From Nautilus pompilius (taxonomy: Eukaryota > Mollusca > Cephalopoda > Nautilida > Nautilidae), in contig JACATO010002450.1 in NCBI GenBank assembly GCA_018389105.1, positions 2,116,501 to 2,180,500 of the forward strand: a stretch of DNA of 64,000 bases, read 5' to 3'. Both the position numbers and the translations under genes were made by a program. Shown here piece after piece: positions 1-12,574 of the stretch; position 1 is the stretch's first letter; each line of letters starts with the position of its first letter. The notes beneath the pieces are model-generated. The model worked only from the letters and a program-made list of their open reading frames with translations. It ran no database searches and had not been told where the DNA came from.

Positions 1-2650
1 ATACCTTCCGAAAACACACGGGTTGATTTTTGGTGGGAATTTCAAATGCTCAACTCTTTTGGAAAGTTGATTATTTTGGATACTGGATTCTCAAATCTCT
101 GATACTCAACTGTAACAGAAATCACCATGAATCCCAAGTAACAGTGCATAATATTTTTTGGTTTTTTTAAATCTATTTATGGGAGAAATTTTTTTGAAAT
201 ACAAAAAAAATAATAATAAAGAACTGATGGTAAAACAGCTACATACTTCTGATTATTTCCACCCTTTTGGGATAAATGGCCAAATAGAGAGAACTGGAGG
301 AAGGAAGAGGTGGGCTCTGCTTTTTTTGTAGCTTTTTAATGCATATTTGAAAAAAAAAACTGCCTAGCACTGATGAAGTTCTCTCTTAGCAACTCTTTTT
401 ACTCTAGTGGCTGGCTTCAAAGATTTAAAAAAACACCATGACATTGACCTCCATTTTGTCCCTGGAGTTGATGGACAACTGATCAGTGCTGAAGTTGGAA
501 AAAGTACATGAAGCTATCAGATGGTTTAATTTGGAAGCTGTTTATGTTATCTATTCTACCACAGACAATAACTACTGATCTGATAAATGTTAATGTTTAC
601 CTCAATTATGTAAATTTTGGTATGGTACATGACAACAAGTGACTTCTTTTCTTAGCTTTGGTGGGGCACAACGTAAAGGCAGCGATGGAATGCTGTCTGA
701 TTGATGAGTAGTACAGTCAAAGCCATGTCATGACAAATGTTGGAGAGTGAATTTTTACAACTGTTTACTCAGACAACCACTGGGTGTCAGTCATTCAAAA
801 GGACAGAAGAGGAGAGCTGTTGTTCATTAGGATTTACTGGGCCCCGGTGTGATGCTAAAGTAGCTGTATGAAAATAAATACATCAGTAGCTAAACTGGAA
901 TCAGTCAAAAATGTTTTTTTTTTTAAAATGATTGAGAACAAGAAATAATCAATCAAGTTAATACTGAACTGTAACAAATTAATAAATACTTAAAATGTTA
1001 ATAGCTTCAAATTGGTCACAAAAATGTACAAATCGCAGGCATCAATAGAATTTTTTAACTAACGAAACCAAGTGCAAGAGTTTTTATAGCAAAGTTTTCA
1101 TACTAAAAAATCCCACTGGTTTGCATCTCAAAACTCTGCCCATAGTACAAATGCATTCAATACAACTGAAATATAAAAGTCTTCACTGTGAACTGATGCA
1201 AGTTTCTTTTCTATTACATCAAAAGTTTTACTTGTCTGGCAAGTCTATTTTCAGTTGACAGCACAGCCAACGGGCGCTGTTGAGCAGAGGTAATTTTAAA
1301 ATCTAAGACAGTTTACAGAAGCATTGCCCAACACCAGCAACTGGAATTAGGAATCCTCTGTTTGGGTCCTATTGTAACAGTTAAATTGGAGAGTTCGCAT
1401 CACCAAGTATATTTTCAGAGCTGGTGTCCAATTCATGCTCCCCCCTCCACTACAGCTCCCTGTTATTTCTGTTTCACGCAAGCAGGTTCTTTGGGAGTGG
1501 AGTGAACATATTGTAAATTCCTGAAATACTAAAACATTTTACTACCATTAGTGTTACATCTGCCAGCTGGGCAACCACATTACCATAATGGCGACCTGTT
1601 GTCAGAGCCATAAGTTTAAACCCTGCCTACAGACAGATCTATCAGTTCTTCTTTTATTTAGATTGGCAGTCTGTAAATACAACTGTATTATGGTTTATTT
1701 TCTAATCCCAGTAAAACAGTTAAATCTTGTATGGGTGGCACCTATATAATTTTTTATATAAAAATTGGTATCAGGGGTGGGCCTACCAAATGCTGGGTGT
1801 GAGTGCAGTTGCAGGTTCGTACAAAATTCAAGAACATTTCAAGGAACATAAAATTAGAAAACATTGCTGAGAGAAGAAAAGCAGCAGCCAATAAGAACAA
1901 TCAAATAACTGATTAGGCAAATCATTTGTTATTTGCCTTTGAAGCTGCCATGGCAGCATCAGATTTTGTGGAAGTGGACAAAGGGAAAAAGATGCCCACA
2001 CTGCTATAAAATTAACAGATACTTAAAATTCTGAGAATGGCATTGGTGATGTTAGCTGCAAGGATACAGATCCTGAACCAATGACTACAGAAAGTAAACC
2101 AACTTTGACAAAAATCTTTAAAAATGATGAGATTCATTCAAACCATAATCTGCTAACATCATTTACAAAAGGACTGCATGACGTCAGCACAAACAAATTA
2201 AAGTAAATTATAATTGAACTTTTTCAGCTTTAATAATAATATTGTTCTTTCATCAACAATCATGTATCAGTTGATACCGTAAGAATTAATATGCAAGTTT
2301 CTTGAAATTTACTTAAATTAAGGTGTTGTTAATTACATTACATTAACCAAGTAAACACATCATCCATGCTTAAGAGTGCAGATGTTCACTTATGTCCTTT
2401 AAGAAAGATTAAAGAAAAATAAATACAACTGCCCCATTAATTACCAAAGTTTGGCATTAAACCAAAGTTATGCTGCAGTTATTAACAATAAAAGTGTTAA
2501 ATGGCTTAAAAATTGCATCAGACTTTTCTTAATCTGAGGAACTTGTTTAAGTTGCAATGGTTTTCTGCTTTCCTAACTAATTAATATCAATATTATTTGG
2601 TAACATCTTGAGCTTAAAGTACAATTCTACTATCAATAACAATTTTTCAA
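1..2650. other. No gene recognised (3' side of the C2-IPT gene)
   Basis: AT-rich sequence that should be intron or 3' part of the C2-IPT gene, since exon 4 ends in a donor. A hAT-terminus-like string (caggggtgggcctacc) occurs at about 1774, and an old repeat-like patch lies around 450-880. I found no exon with good borders here. Confidence 0.4.
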
Positions 2651-2658
2651 AATCTTAC

Positions 2659-3493
2659 CATCTCTTTTGCTTGGTCTTTACTTTTTAGGAATGGCTGAAG
2701 AGGCCCCTTGCTGGGTGAGCTAACAGGCTCACCAATTTCCTCTACAACTGTGATGGGTCTATAGAGGTTTACTGGGAACCTCAATTCTCCACCAGATTCT
2801 GTCTCTATGACAATGTTTCCTTGGCCGCAAATGTGAGTGCTGCAGTGTAATCTCATAGACGACTCAAACTCCACAGTATCCAAACAATCACAACCAAAGA
2901 CTGACAATGCCACAATGTCACTCTTACACAATCCAAGGTTCTCTCCATCTATTGTCAATCTAGTCAATTCTGGTACTAGTCCATTGCTGGCAGTGACATT
3001 GGTAATTTTTGGCATCACACCAACCTGGTTCAGATTACCGATACTCTTTGATTTCAACCACAGTCCTGGTTCACTTTCTTCATCAGATTTTTCCTCCTCT
3101 GACTGTCTGTTCAGGTGGAAGAGATCATGGAAAGACCGGGACAACTTTTTGTTAAAGTTGGACAAGGCACTACTGCGTTTGTTTTTCTTGTTCAGTCTAG
3201 ATGAAAATATTGGAGAAGTGACCAGTGTCTGGCAAACAGCAGACAGGCTGCTTGTCCTTGGACAACTGTTAAAGCCATTTAAAGTGTCCCTATTCTTGGG
3301 TTGGTGTTTAGACACATAACACTGATAAATCAAGTCTCCTTGGGGTTTGGCACATTTCTTGTGTGGCTGGAGGGCAACACGAACAACTTTCCCACGTGTC
3401 CCGTCCAGTGAAGAAATAGGGACTAGTACTTGGCCAAGAATGTCATCCTTTTCAGTTATTGTAAAAAAAATGTGCTCAGCAGACTTAACATCA
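2659..3493 (-). CDS. Exon 4: C2 C-terminus, linker and IPT/TIG domain
   Basis: This 835-nt exon has its acceptor after tttggttgcag and its donor before gtaagat. Its first base completes an Ile codon (AT|T), followed by GAT GTT AAG, and it ends on a full codon. It carries the C2 end (LGQVLVPISSL, then LQPHKKCAKPQGDLIYQCYV), a charged Ser-rich linker of about 120 residues with an acidic EEEKSDEESE patch, and the IPT/TIG domain of about 85 residues (TIDGENLG through VIETESGGEL). An in-frame reading begins slightly upstream but has no ATG, consistent with an internal exon. Confidence 0.88.
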
Positions 3494-6400
3494 CTGCAAC
3501 CAAACAATACAGATTTTATTATAATATACTCTTCACATAAATATAAAAGTAAAACTTAAATAACTTTAGAATATTCAGAATAAATACTGGCAAAAATTAA
3601 AATAACTTTTTATAGAAATTTAGAATTCTCATTTCACTTTCACTTTTCATCTCTGGTGCAGTTGAAATAACCAATGCCTTGTAATGGCAGCAAATGGAGT
3701 TTGAATCTTGAAAAGGCTTTATTTCAATGTCTGGGATGGTTCTCTCATCACTATTCTCTTTTTTAAAAAACAGTATGGATTTCTAGTTTGGTGCCACAAT
3801 TTAGTGACTGTGGACAAACATACACCTAGTTGTAGTTACTGGCCTTTTCCCTCTGCTCTTGATATTGTCTGGACAACAAAGTCTGAGGATGGCCAGATTG
3901 GTCAATCACAAAACAACAAAGAGTTTCTCTAAAAATAGATTTTAAAATGTAAATCTGACAGAAAAAAAAATATTAAAGCTACAATTTTTAGATTAGCTCT
4001 ATTATCGCATATACAATAGTAGTAGATCAGCTGTTATAAACACATTTACACAAATAACTGAGCATTCACCTTTTCAATCTGATACATCTTTTAAAAGCAA
4101 AGAATACAGTAAGGTGAGCTGAGGCTGACAGGTCAATGTTCAGAAGCTCTACCACCCATGGGTACCACTATGAACCAAAATACAGGAATGCAGCTCTTTC
4201 CACAATTTAAATTCATCTGCCATTAATTTTATTTTTAGGGTTTCTTTTACAAATTATTAAAATGTACTGAGATTAATTTGCTTCATGGAAATCCAATTCT
4301 TAAATTTATTTATTGATTTATTTGGCCAATGGGAAGCTGTTGTGGTAATTTTATGTAGAATTCTAACATTTTTTTTTCCAGAAATGAAGAGCTATCTCCC
4401 TTAGTCCATCTTTAACAATATAATTTTACTCTGTTGTGGCCAAACAAGTTTTTAATCTTTAGGGCAGTGCTGGCCAAACCTTTATCTTAAAGTGCCATTT
4501 TGAAATGTGAAAGAAGGTAAGTAGTTTGCCACAAGAGCATAATCACTGGTCCAATAACTAAGGAGGAGAGAGAGACTAATGTTGCATTTTTCATTGATGA
4601 ATTCTTCAAAGATTCCATCAAATTTATCTTTAAGTATTTTTTTTTTGTTGTTGTAATGTTGAAAACTGATTTATATTTTTACATTTTCAGAGTCCCTTCT
4701 TTTAAAGCTGTCTTCCTCTTCAGATCGCTACTATTTCTTTTTCAGTTTGACTTTATTTTGATATACCTGTCTCTGCATTTACTTTCATTGTCTGAAGTAT
4801 TTGTCTCTTTCTTTGAGCTTTTCAAAATTATCCATTCACCATTTTCTAATTGTTTTACAAAGAGTTTCAATTTAATTTTGAATACAACAACTGTATTTAC
4901 CAAAGTTTAGAAGAGAATTCCTTTGCTTGTCAGAAATGTCAAATTATTGAGCCATTTTCCCTTGTTCTACTAAATGCAATCATCAAGAAGCTCACTATTC
5001 TCAAAGGAATTTTACCACTTTAACCTGAGTTTAGAAAACCACTGTAACATAAACCAACAAATGTTTAGTGCTTTCCCAGCTCAAATTTTATTATTGTATA
5101 AAAATACTCATCACCTTCTCAAAACTCAAATTTTTACAACACAATATCTCCACTTTCATTATTCAATGGTTCTTAAATTATCTTGTTTAAGAAATTTCTC
5201 CAATAGTGCTAGATAACCAGAGTGTCTGACAACCATTGCTGGCACTCCAACAGTGTTTATCCCAGTCCAAATTCATCCTTCTCAAACAAATCAGTCCCCA
5301 TTTGTGGTGGAGATCAGTGATGCCAGGCTAAGAAGTTTCTCAACTATTTTAAAGGTTTCAATGACACTGTGATAAAAACAATGAGCTGTGCTCTGTTGGT
5401 TTTATCAATACTCATCAGTAGCAAAGGAAGAAAGTATGCAACCCTCTGCATGACACTTTAGCTGTTCAGTCATATCTTCTGCCACTTCTCTACTCTATTT
5501 CACGAAAGAGATCTGACCAAATCTTTCTTGAACTTTAGAATCACCCAAATTCCAGGCAGCTGCCATTAAGCTTTCTTTAATAACGTTTTCCCTGTGAACA
5601 TGGCTCCTTTTTCTGTGCAAGCAACAGTGATATTCCATATCATTCAGCTGTGATATCTGCCAACTTTTCAAACTTTTGTTTAAAAAATGTCTGCAGAGAC
5701 TGAAATTATTATTATTTTTTTTTACTACAAAATTATTCCATATTTTCAAAGTTCCTTGAGTGTTTCTCATCAGTAAGTTTTTTCTGTAAGTGTCTTTCCA
5801 AGTTAAACTCTCTTGGTGCTGCTACCATAGCACCATGCAAAATACACATGGGCTCTGGTTTTTCACCCGTTACTTGTATGAAAAAAATCCAGGCTCTTCC
5901 CAATCAGCACAGAATGCCCTCTACATTCACATGGCCCCAGTTTACCTAAATTCATGGTTCAATATAATTTAGAACAATTTACAGTCAATAAGTAAATCAT
6001 ACAAACAAAAAATGGAACTACTGACTGAGCCCTGCTTCACTCGTCATTGGCTGACCGGCTGCTGATGAGACTGAGAAGTGCGGATAAAGTGCAAATTGCA
6101 TGGAACACGCTGAGAACATGCATCATTACAAACCCACTGCTAGGTAACACTGTGTTGTTGGTAGTAACATCATGTCCTGTTGCACAATGCTCTCACTTGC
6201 TGAGACTTCTCAAGAAGTGGGATGCCAAGTTGAACAGCTTGGTAACCAATACTCCGTTCTGTGACCTTGAAGCTTGCAGTACTGTCATCCAAGGGGAGGG
6301 ATGAAACCATTATCCCAGTTGGAAGAGAAAGAAGGGGGAAGTTTTCAGTATTCTGTAGCTTAAAACAGGCCTAAAGGTTGATGGTCACATTAGAACAAAA

Positions 6401-9400
6401 ATTTAATAGTGATGTTTATACACATTTGAAAACTTGGCATGTCATGACTGAGGGCTATCTCAGAAAGAAAAAAAAATCAAAGGGAAGTAACTCTGACAAA
6501 TACACGTTTGTTTACCATCACTGAAATAAAATGTCTTTTTAAAACTAAAGCTTAAAATTATTCCTGCTATTACATGAATAGTTTACCATAGCATCCAATT
6601 TACTTACATAGCAGATTCTTCATTCCAGTCAGGATTTCCTCCTGGATTCTTGACGACTGCAGTGCGGTACTTCTTAGAGCCACAACCAAATATCACAGAA
6701 AACTTATGCCGTCCTGTTAAAATACAACAATGTGTAGACTACAACTGATCTAATTAAAATATGTTAATACACATCTAAATACTAGGTTAAAAACAAATTT
6801 ACTTCTAATTTTCCATGAAGTTTGTTTTATTCTCTTTGTCCCATCAACTAAATTTAAATAGACTTACATATTTCCAATAGTTAGAAAGATCTTGATGCAC
6901 ATCTTTTCTGGTAGTGACAAGTGAGATATAATGGAAACCTACTACAACCCTTCAAAACAAAATTTATAATGTAGTAAAAAAAGATCCTAGAGTAGGCAGA
7001 TACTTACTATCTACTTTCAGGAACATAAGCCATATTACAAGTAACTGCTCAACAATGATATCATTTATTTAATTTATATGAGCTTTAAAAATATGCATGA
7101 GCATATCTATACACTTCACAAAAAATGTGACAAGTGTTTCCAAGCCTGTATTACTTGCATGATACATTCATGTGTTAATATTCTGGTAAAAAGATCTACA
7201 CATTGATCTAAGCTCTCCATAAAAAGAAAAACTTTATGTCAGGGGAGACTAAGTTAAATTGTTAAGTGGAAACAAATGGCAATGATGCCAGTCTAAAAAT
7301 GACCACAGACAAATTGACATTGGCAGAAAAGGAGAGAGACCACCAATGACCCCAGTACAAGCTCGCACATGTCTTGGTATTGATCAAATGAGGCAATCCA
7401 GCTAATCAAGAAACTGTGACCAGACTTGGCAACCACAAACACACCTTTCTAGGATAATGTCCCAAACATGTTCAATTGAAGTTAAGTCTAGAGATCAAGC
7501 AGGCCACACTATATAAGTGATGCTGCAGATCTAATGTGCAGCAGTGAAAATGTGTGCATAGTATGGACAGGTTTGTTTCCATAAAGACGTTAGAACTTAA
7601 TCATCTCTCTGGCCCAGTGGTAAAGGCAAATGACAAGTCATGGCATGCCAGCCAATACAATTAAGCTTCTTCCACCAAATCAATCAGGCTGAGTAATGGA
7701 GGGATAGGCAGCAATGGTATCAGACTGCACACAACTAGCATGAACCCTGATGCAAAATGTCTTAAAAATGTATAATTGATTGCTCTTTGGAGTCTATTTT
7801 GGAGAGATTGTGCTGTTCAAAAGTGAATTCTTCTGGCAAGAATGACAAATTAATGATCCCCATTTTTGTTACCCTTGGGAGACCTAAATGAGATTTCTCT
7901 ATGAACCAACCAGTATAATTGCACATTGCTAGTGCCTTAGAAATAACACTGCAACAAACATTATGCTGGGAAGCAACTGCAGTCTGAGTCATCCCTTAAT
8001 GAACTATCCTGAAACCTGAGCTACTTCATTCTGTGTTAAATGCATCTAACTGACAAGTTAAATAATTCTAAAATTACTAAAAACGTTTTGAGGACATTCC
8101 AAATTGTAGATTACACCCCCTATCAAATGCTGCTCTGCTACATCAAAAGGGCAAAAATGATCCATCTGTTTTTTAAAAATTTTAAATCTGTGCTATTTAA
8201 AAATTGTTATTAGCATTTAGAAAAAAAAAAAAACAATTTCTTATTTTTATCACCACTTTATATATATATATTGTATAGGTTGACTTACAGCAGAATTTGA
8301 GAAATGACAATTGACTGGCTTAGATACAGATATGGGAATTACAATCTAGCCTTTTAAGTCCAGTATGCACAAACATTCTTGAATACTTTATAATAAAATG
8401 GCTAAATATCAAATTATGAAACAATGAAACAGACAATTCCACAACCTCTTGAATGACCTGCTGCTATGCCAACAACTCACCATTACAACTACTTTGTATC
8501 TACAAGTTCAAAGGGATTTAAAAAAAAAAAGACAATCCAATAGAAATTTTTTGTTTTTAAAAATACTACTATTTACATGCTATATAATTTACAATCTATT
8601 TATTTCAATTGAACTTAAAACTGCTTTATGTACATCTGACTTAACTTTTTTTGCTTTTATTTGAGAATTAATTTAAAACAATTCATTTATATTCTTATTT
8701 AGCAAAGGATTATTTGAAGAAAAACCATGGCAACTCATGTTTTTAGCATCTTTGACGCTGGCATGCATACATACCTGGCTTTTTTCCACGTAGCCCTTTT
8801 GCCCCATGAACTAAAAGAAAAAAATCAGATCTGTGATAAACAGAAAGATATAAATTATCATTTTCCAGCATTTACATAAATAACAACACTGAAACCTTGC
8901 ATCTGTAAACAGTGTGCTTCTAATTTTAGCAATTGTTTCTTCTAGAAACACAGTCTGAACATCAAACACTATGGTAATGCAGCATTTCACTCCATACAGA
9001 TTTTCCAGCTATTTAATTATGTCACTTGTTTAAGGAGATTTAAAATGTCTGCAGAATAAAACCAGCTTCTAAAATAACCTCCCTTTGGATGTAAGTGGAA
9101 TAACCAGTTACATACAACACACACAACAAAATCCGGCCACTTGCTGGTGACAAATTTAAGCTTGTACTCATCTGAACAAAGCCCGTTTAAGAATCTTACA
9201 ATTGCAGCGCTTTCTTATGTTAATTTATCTATCTAATTTTGTTTTATTTGGTAGGGAGCAGAAGTGAAAGGGCTTCCTGTTACCAAAAAGATAAATTCTG
9301 ATTAATCTAAAACTAACAATAATGTTAGAATTTTCATTTGTTGAATAATTTTGTTCCAGTAGTCTAAAAAATATTAAAAAATGAAAGCAAAACATACCTG

Positions 9401-9846
9401 TTAAAATTTGCAGCCAGATAATTTATTTCTTATATCACTATTTATTCAGACAATTTCTTTTTATATGGATAGGAAGCAGAACTAAAAACTACTTATCAGA
9501 AAGAGCATATTTTTAATGACTTCTGTTTCCAGCTTTTTAAAAAATGCATTAAGTCTCATATATTGAAACTAATATTATGAGTGCATATAATTAACATGGG
9601 AACAGAGAATAAATCTAAATAATTGAAATAAAATCTGACAGACTCTTAAGAACAGTAAAAAAATAATGTTTTCATATTACTACTGTTAAATCCACAAAGT
9701 TGGATTATATCCCCTAGATAAGGATTTGGGTCTTTTTTTTTAGATTTACATCCATTCACTTACCAATCACAGTAACCTCTTCTGCTTCCATCTTCATGAT
9801 TCTCTCCAGGTCAGAAGCCCATATCCACAGCTCTTGGTTAGTCTTT
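2659..9846 (-). CDS. C2 + IPT/TIG domain protein, four exons, partial
   Basis: Spliced minus-strand gene. In transcript order the exons are 9846-9764, 8810-8775 (36 nt), 6713-6608 and 3493-2659. Each has AG/GT borders and the phases match throughout. Exons 1-3 plus the start of exon 4 give a C2 domain: the strand EVTVIVHGAKGL, a Lys/Arg-rich turn, the hallmark NPDWNEESA, then FTITEKDDILGQVLVPISSL. The usual first Ca-loop Asp (GKSDPY in typical C2) is absent, so Ca-independent binding is likely. A Ser/Lys-rich linker (KKLSRSFHDLF) follows, then an IPT/TIG fold (LTRLTIDGENLGLCKSDIV) resembling the Ral-binding N-terminal domain of Sec5/EXOC2. The last exon ends in a good donor (gtaagat), so the gene continues past the left edge; I see no further exon. 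The C2 plus Sec5-like IPT order suggests a membrane-trafficking factor (Rab11-FIP- or exocyst-related), which is inference. I do not recognise the exact family. Confidence 0.85.
4463..5870 (-). mobile_element. hAT-family transposon relic (ZBED/SCAND-like)
   Basis: The left end begins like a hAT terminus (cagtgctggccaaacc). On the minus strand broken frames from about 5770 down to 5230 read like the middle of domesticated and active hAT transposases of the ZBED/GTF2IRD2 type, for example VIKESLMAAAWNLGDSKVQE. Many stops and frameshifts are present. The right terminus was not located, so that boundary is approximate. It lies in an intron of the C2-IPT gene. Confidence 0.6.
6608..6713 (-). CDS. 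Exon 3: C2 core strands
   Basis: A 106-nt exon between attttaacag and gtaagta. It encodes RHKFSVIFGCGSKKYRTAVV and then KNPGGNPDWNEESA. The NPxWNE turn is diagnostic for C2 domains. Phase is 2 at the left (completes G|GA) and ends AT|, joining exon 4 to make Ile. Confidence 0.88.
7105..8115 (-). mobile_element. Tc1-like transposon relic, copy A
   Basis: Shares gacaagtgtttccaagcctg (20 bases) near 7129 with copy B at 10912, and the stretch cacagacaaattgat/cat... near 7302. It also shares ttttggagagat...tgctgtt near 7797. Minus-strand fragments match Tc1 transposase, including the N-terminal helix-turn-helix region near 7762-7992. The antisense ggcaatgatgcc and cccaaacatgttcaattgaa are typical of Tc1 coding sequence read backwards. 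It is heavily mutated and has no intact ORF; ends are approximate. Confidence 0.65.
8775..8810 (-). CDS. Exon 2: 36-nt microexon of the C2 domain
   Basis: This exon has a strong polypyrimidine acceptor (tttttttcttttag) and donor (gtatgt). It encodes HGAKGLRGKKP in the frame fixed by both neighbours. It is a multiple of three, so skipping it would keep the reading frame and remove the first C2 loop. Confidence 0.85.
9764..9846 (-). CDS. Exon 1 (of those supported): N-terminal helix and first C2 strand
   Basis: Encodes KTNQELWIWASDLERIMKM and then EAEEVTVIV, ending in gtaagtga. The N-terminal part reads as an amphipathic helix. The acceptor is ambiguous between ...gtctag (shown) and gaag six bases upstream, which would add Ser-Arg and change the required incoming phase. 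Confidence 0.8.
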
Positions 9847-10904
9847 CTAGACTTCAAAAATAAACAATACGCTAATAATAATGCCACAAGGTGTTAGTAA
9901 ACAGTTCTCACCAAGTTGGTAAACATTTAACTACATTTGAGTGTCTGCCCTTAACGAGGCTGACTCAGGATGATTGCCTGTGCACAGTAATTTGTGCGTT
10001 CACAGTTTTTTTTGTTTTTTTTTTTAAAAATATAATATAAACAGTTAAGAAGGAAATCTAGGCAGAGCTGACAAAGCCGGAATTTTGTATCTGGAACAGA
10101 CTTGAAAACATAGTTTGCATCAGTGCCATAGAAGACTGTGTTAAAAGAGAATTTAGCATTCTTCTTGTAAGCTACTCAAACTGTTTGGATGACAATTACA
10201 ATGGAGTGACTGCAACAAAGTAAACAATTCAAATGTATTATCTTCTTTTAATTGATGTTTGAATTTATAATTATGGAAGGAAAACATCATAGATAATTCT
10301 GTTTGAAAATCTATTTGGCCACAAACGTCTCAAAGTGACATATAGACTTATTTACCATTATACTTATTCCATTATGATGTCAAGTATCTTGACTGTTTTT
10401 CTTTTTTGTCTTCTTGAAGCAACAATAGCTTTTGTTATTTTGTCAATCAGCCACAACAATACTTTGCCATTTTTATTCAGAAAAAATTATTCTTTTTTAG
10501 TAGTTTACATGCCAGACTTAGTCAGGTGCACTTACCTTAGCTATGCATGGCAGTGAAGAGGGGTTTGCAAAAACAATTTGAATGAAGATATTTGATAAAT
10601 ATTTTAAGTTGCTTATGGTATATTGGAGAAATCCAATTTGTAGGCACAGTAACAGCTTTTAATTTTCAGTTAAACAGAACACTTTTTCATTAAAGAATAA
10701 GAAAAGATAATAAATGGTCCACAATATATTACTATACAAAATATAGACAACTTGTTTGGTTTTTTTTTATTTTTCCAGTTTGCTGTTATGCACCTGCTCA
10801 GGATAACGTTGTTTAAAGCAAACAAAATTTCAACAAAAATATCTTACATCATTAATAGACAGCAAATAGACTGCCAAAAGCTAAATATGCTCTCCCCACG
10901 AAAG

Positions 10905-12130
10905 GAAAAAGCGACAAGTGTTTCCAAGCCTGCAGTGCTTTTACAGTATGTTCAGGTGAAGTGGACCTGCATGGCGACCGAAAACTCTCCATGACAAACT
11001 TGACACCACTAGATGCTGAGCTAAACTGCTAGGCAAAAACAAAAGGTCTGTCTGAATTGAGCTTTCATAATGGCAACAATACCAGATTAAAAATAATCAC
11101 AGACAAATTGATACTGACAGAAAAAGCCTTAATAATCTGTACAAACAACATTGAGTACAATATAAGCTTACATACAAGCCTCACGGTATTGACTAAGTCA
11201 GACTCTCCAACTACTATCATGGGATGTAGGGGCACTTCCGGCTGATCAAGTAATTGGTCGGATTTAATGACCCTAAACAACACACTTCTCTACGATGTTT
11301 CAAATAGGTTAAATCCAATTGAAGTCTGGATATTTTGCGAGTGATGTGAAAATGAAGTGCAGTACTGACAGCATGCACATGGTGTGGACGAGCAATGTCA
11401 TCCATAAAGATGGGGCTGGAACCCTGCTGCTGGGCCAGAAGAACAATTACAGGCACAGTGATGTCATCCCTGTATCTAACACCAGTCATTGTAAACATCG
11501 TAATGACAACAAGATCAGTTCCTTGGCAAACAGGAATGCCAACCCATATTATCAGGATGCCTCCAACAAATTGATCTGCTAGGTAACAGCACAATTAACA
11601 AACCACTCCCCATACTCTAGCGGCAGCCCATGCATCGTTGATGTCTAGACAGAATGTAAACTCATCAATGAAAAGAACCTGGTGCCATTGGTCCAGCCAC
11701 CAGTTGCAATGTTTTTGTCATCCATTGCATGCACAGCTGTCAGTGGTACTCTGTTAGAGGGATACACAGCAGTGATATTTTGGACCATGCAACCATGCAA
11801 CACCAGCATAAAGCCTCCTGTTGTCAACTGTGTCTAGATTTTATAGTTGGTTGTTCTTTGGAGGCAATTTTGGAGAGATCATGCTGTTAAAAAAATGACT
11901 TATTGAAGCAATGATGAGATGATGATCCTCCTCAGGGATTATAACCTTTGGGAGACTTGAACAAGGTTTTTCCATGGACAGACCGGTCTGATGGGACCTT
12001 CTTAGTGTCCTAGAAATGACACATGCAATGAAGATTGTATTTGCTCATCAGTACAGTCTGTCTCATCCCTCCTTGAACCATAATATGGCCTCACCCATCT
12101 CAATGCGTTAAATGATGACTAGACATTCCT
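10905..12130 (-). mobile_element. Tc1-like transposon relic, copy B
   Basis: The minus-strand translation has Tc1 DDE transposase pieces: NGTRFFSLMSLHSV (degraded FSDESRF block), TDLVVITMFTMTGVRYRDDI, and IFMDDIARPHHVHAV (degraded FQDDNARPH block with the second catalytic Asp). The blocks are in transposase order but split by frameshifts. Homologous along its length to copy A at 7.1-8.1 kb. Confidence 0.75.
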
Positions 12131-12574
12131 AAACTTACATCCCACAAGTAACAAGTTCAGATATGAAATGATAATGGATCACTTGCAAAGATGTACTCAA
12201 ATTAAGTGAGAGAGTTGATTTGCACACAAGTTTCCATGGTCACTCAGTTCCTTTAATGACTATAACATTACATGTTGTATGTGCGATACCACGTTCAGGT
12301 TTCCTTCCTTAATACCATGGTCCTTTTCAACCAGGATATAAACATGGTATTTATATTTTTGTGAGAAGTGTTTATAACCTCAAGAACATGGGACAAATTT
12401 AAATATTAATTTTTATCTTGAATATGCTCAGTAAAAATGGAGTTCTTATTTGAGAAGACGGATTTATTATAGAGTTTAGCAAATATGTACTAAAATGTTT
12501 CCAGAATTTGGAATATACACTGAATTATTAAAAATGATATATATATATATATATATACCAGGTTTTTATCTTAG

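Noticed and set aside
5495..5770. 91-codon minus-strand ORF as a host gene
   Set aside because: It matches hAT transposase and lies within a decayed element.
6047..6304. 85-codon plus-strand ORF
   Set aside because: No domain, in an intron on the opposite strand, and probably part of an old repeat.
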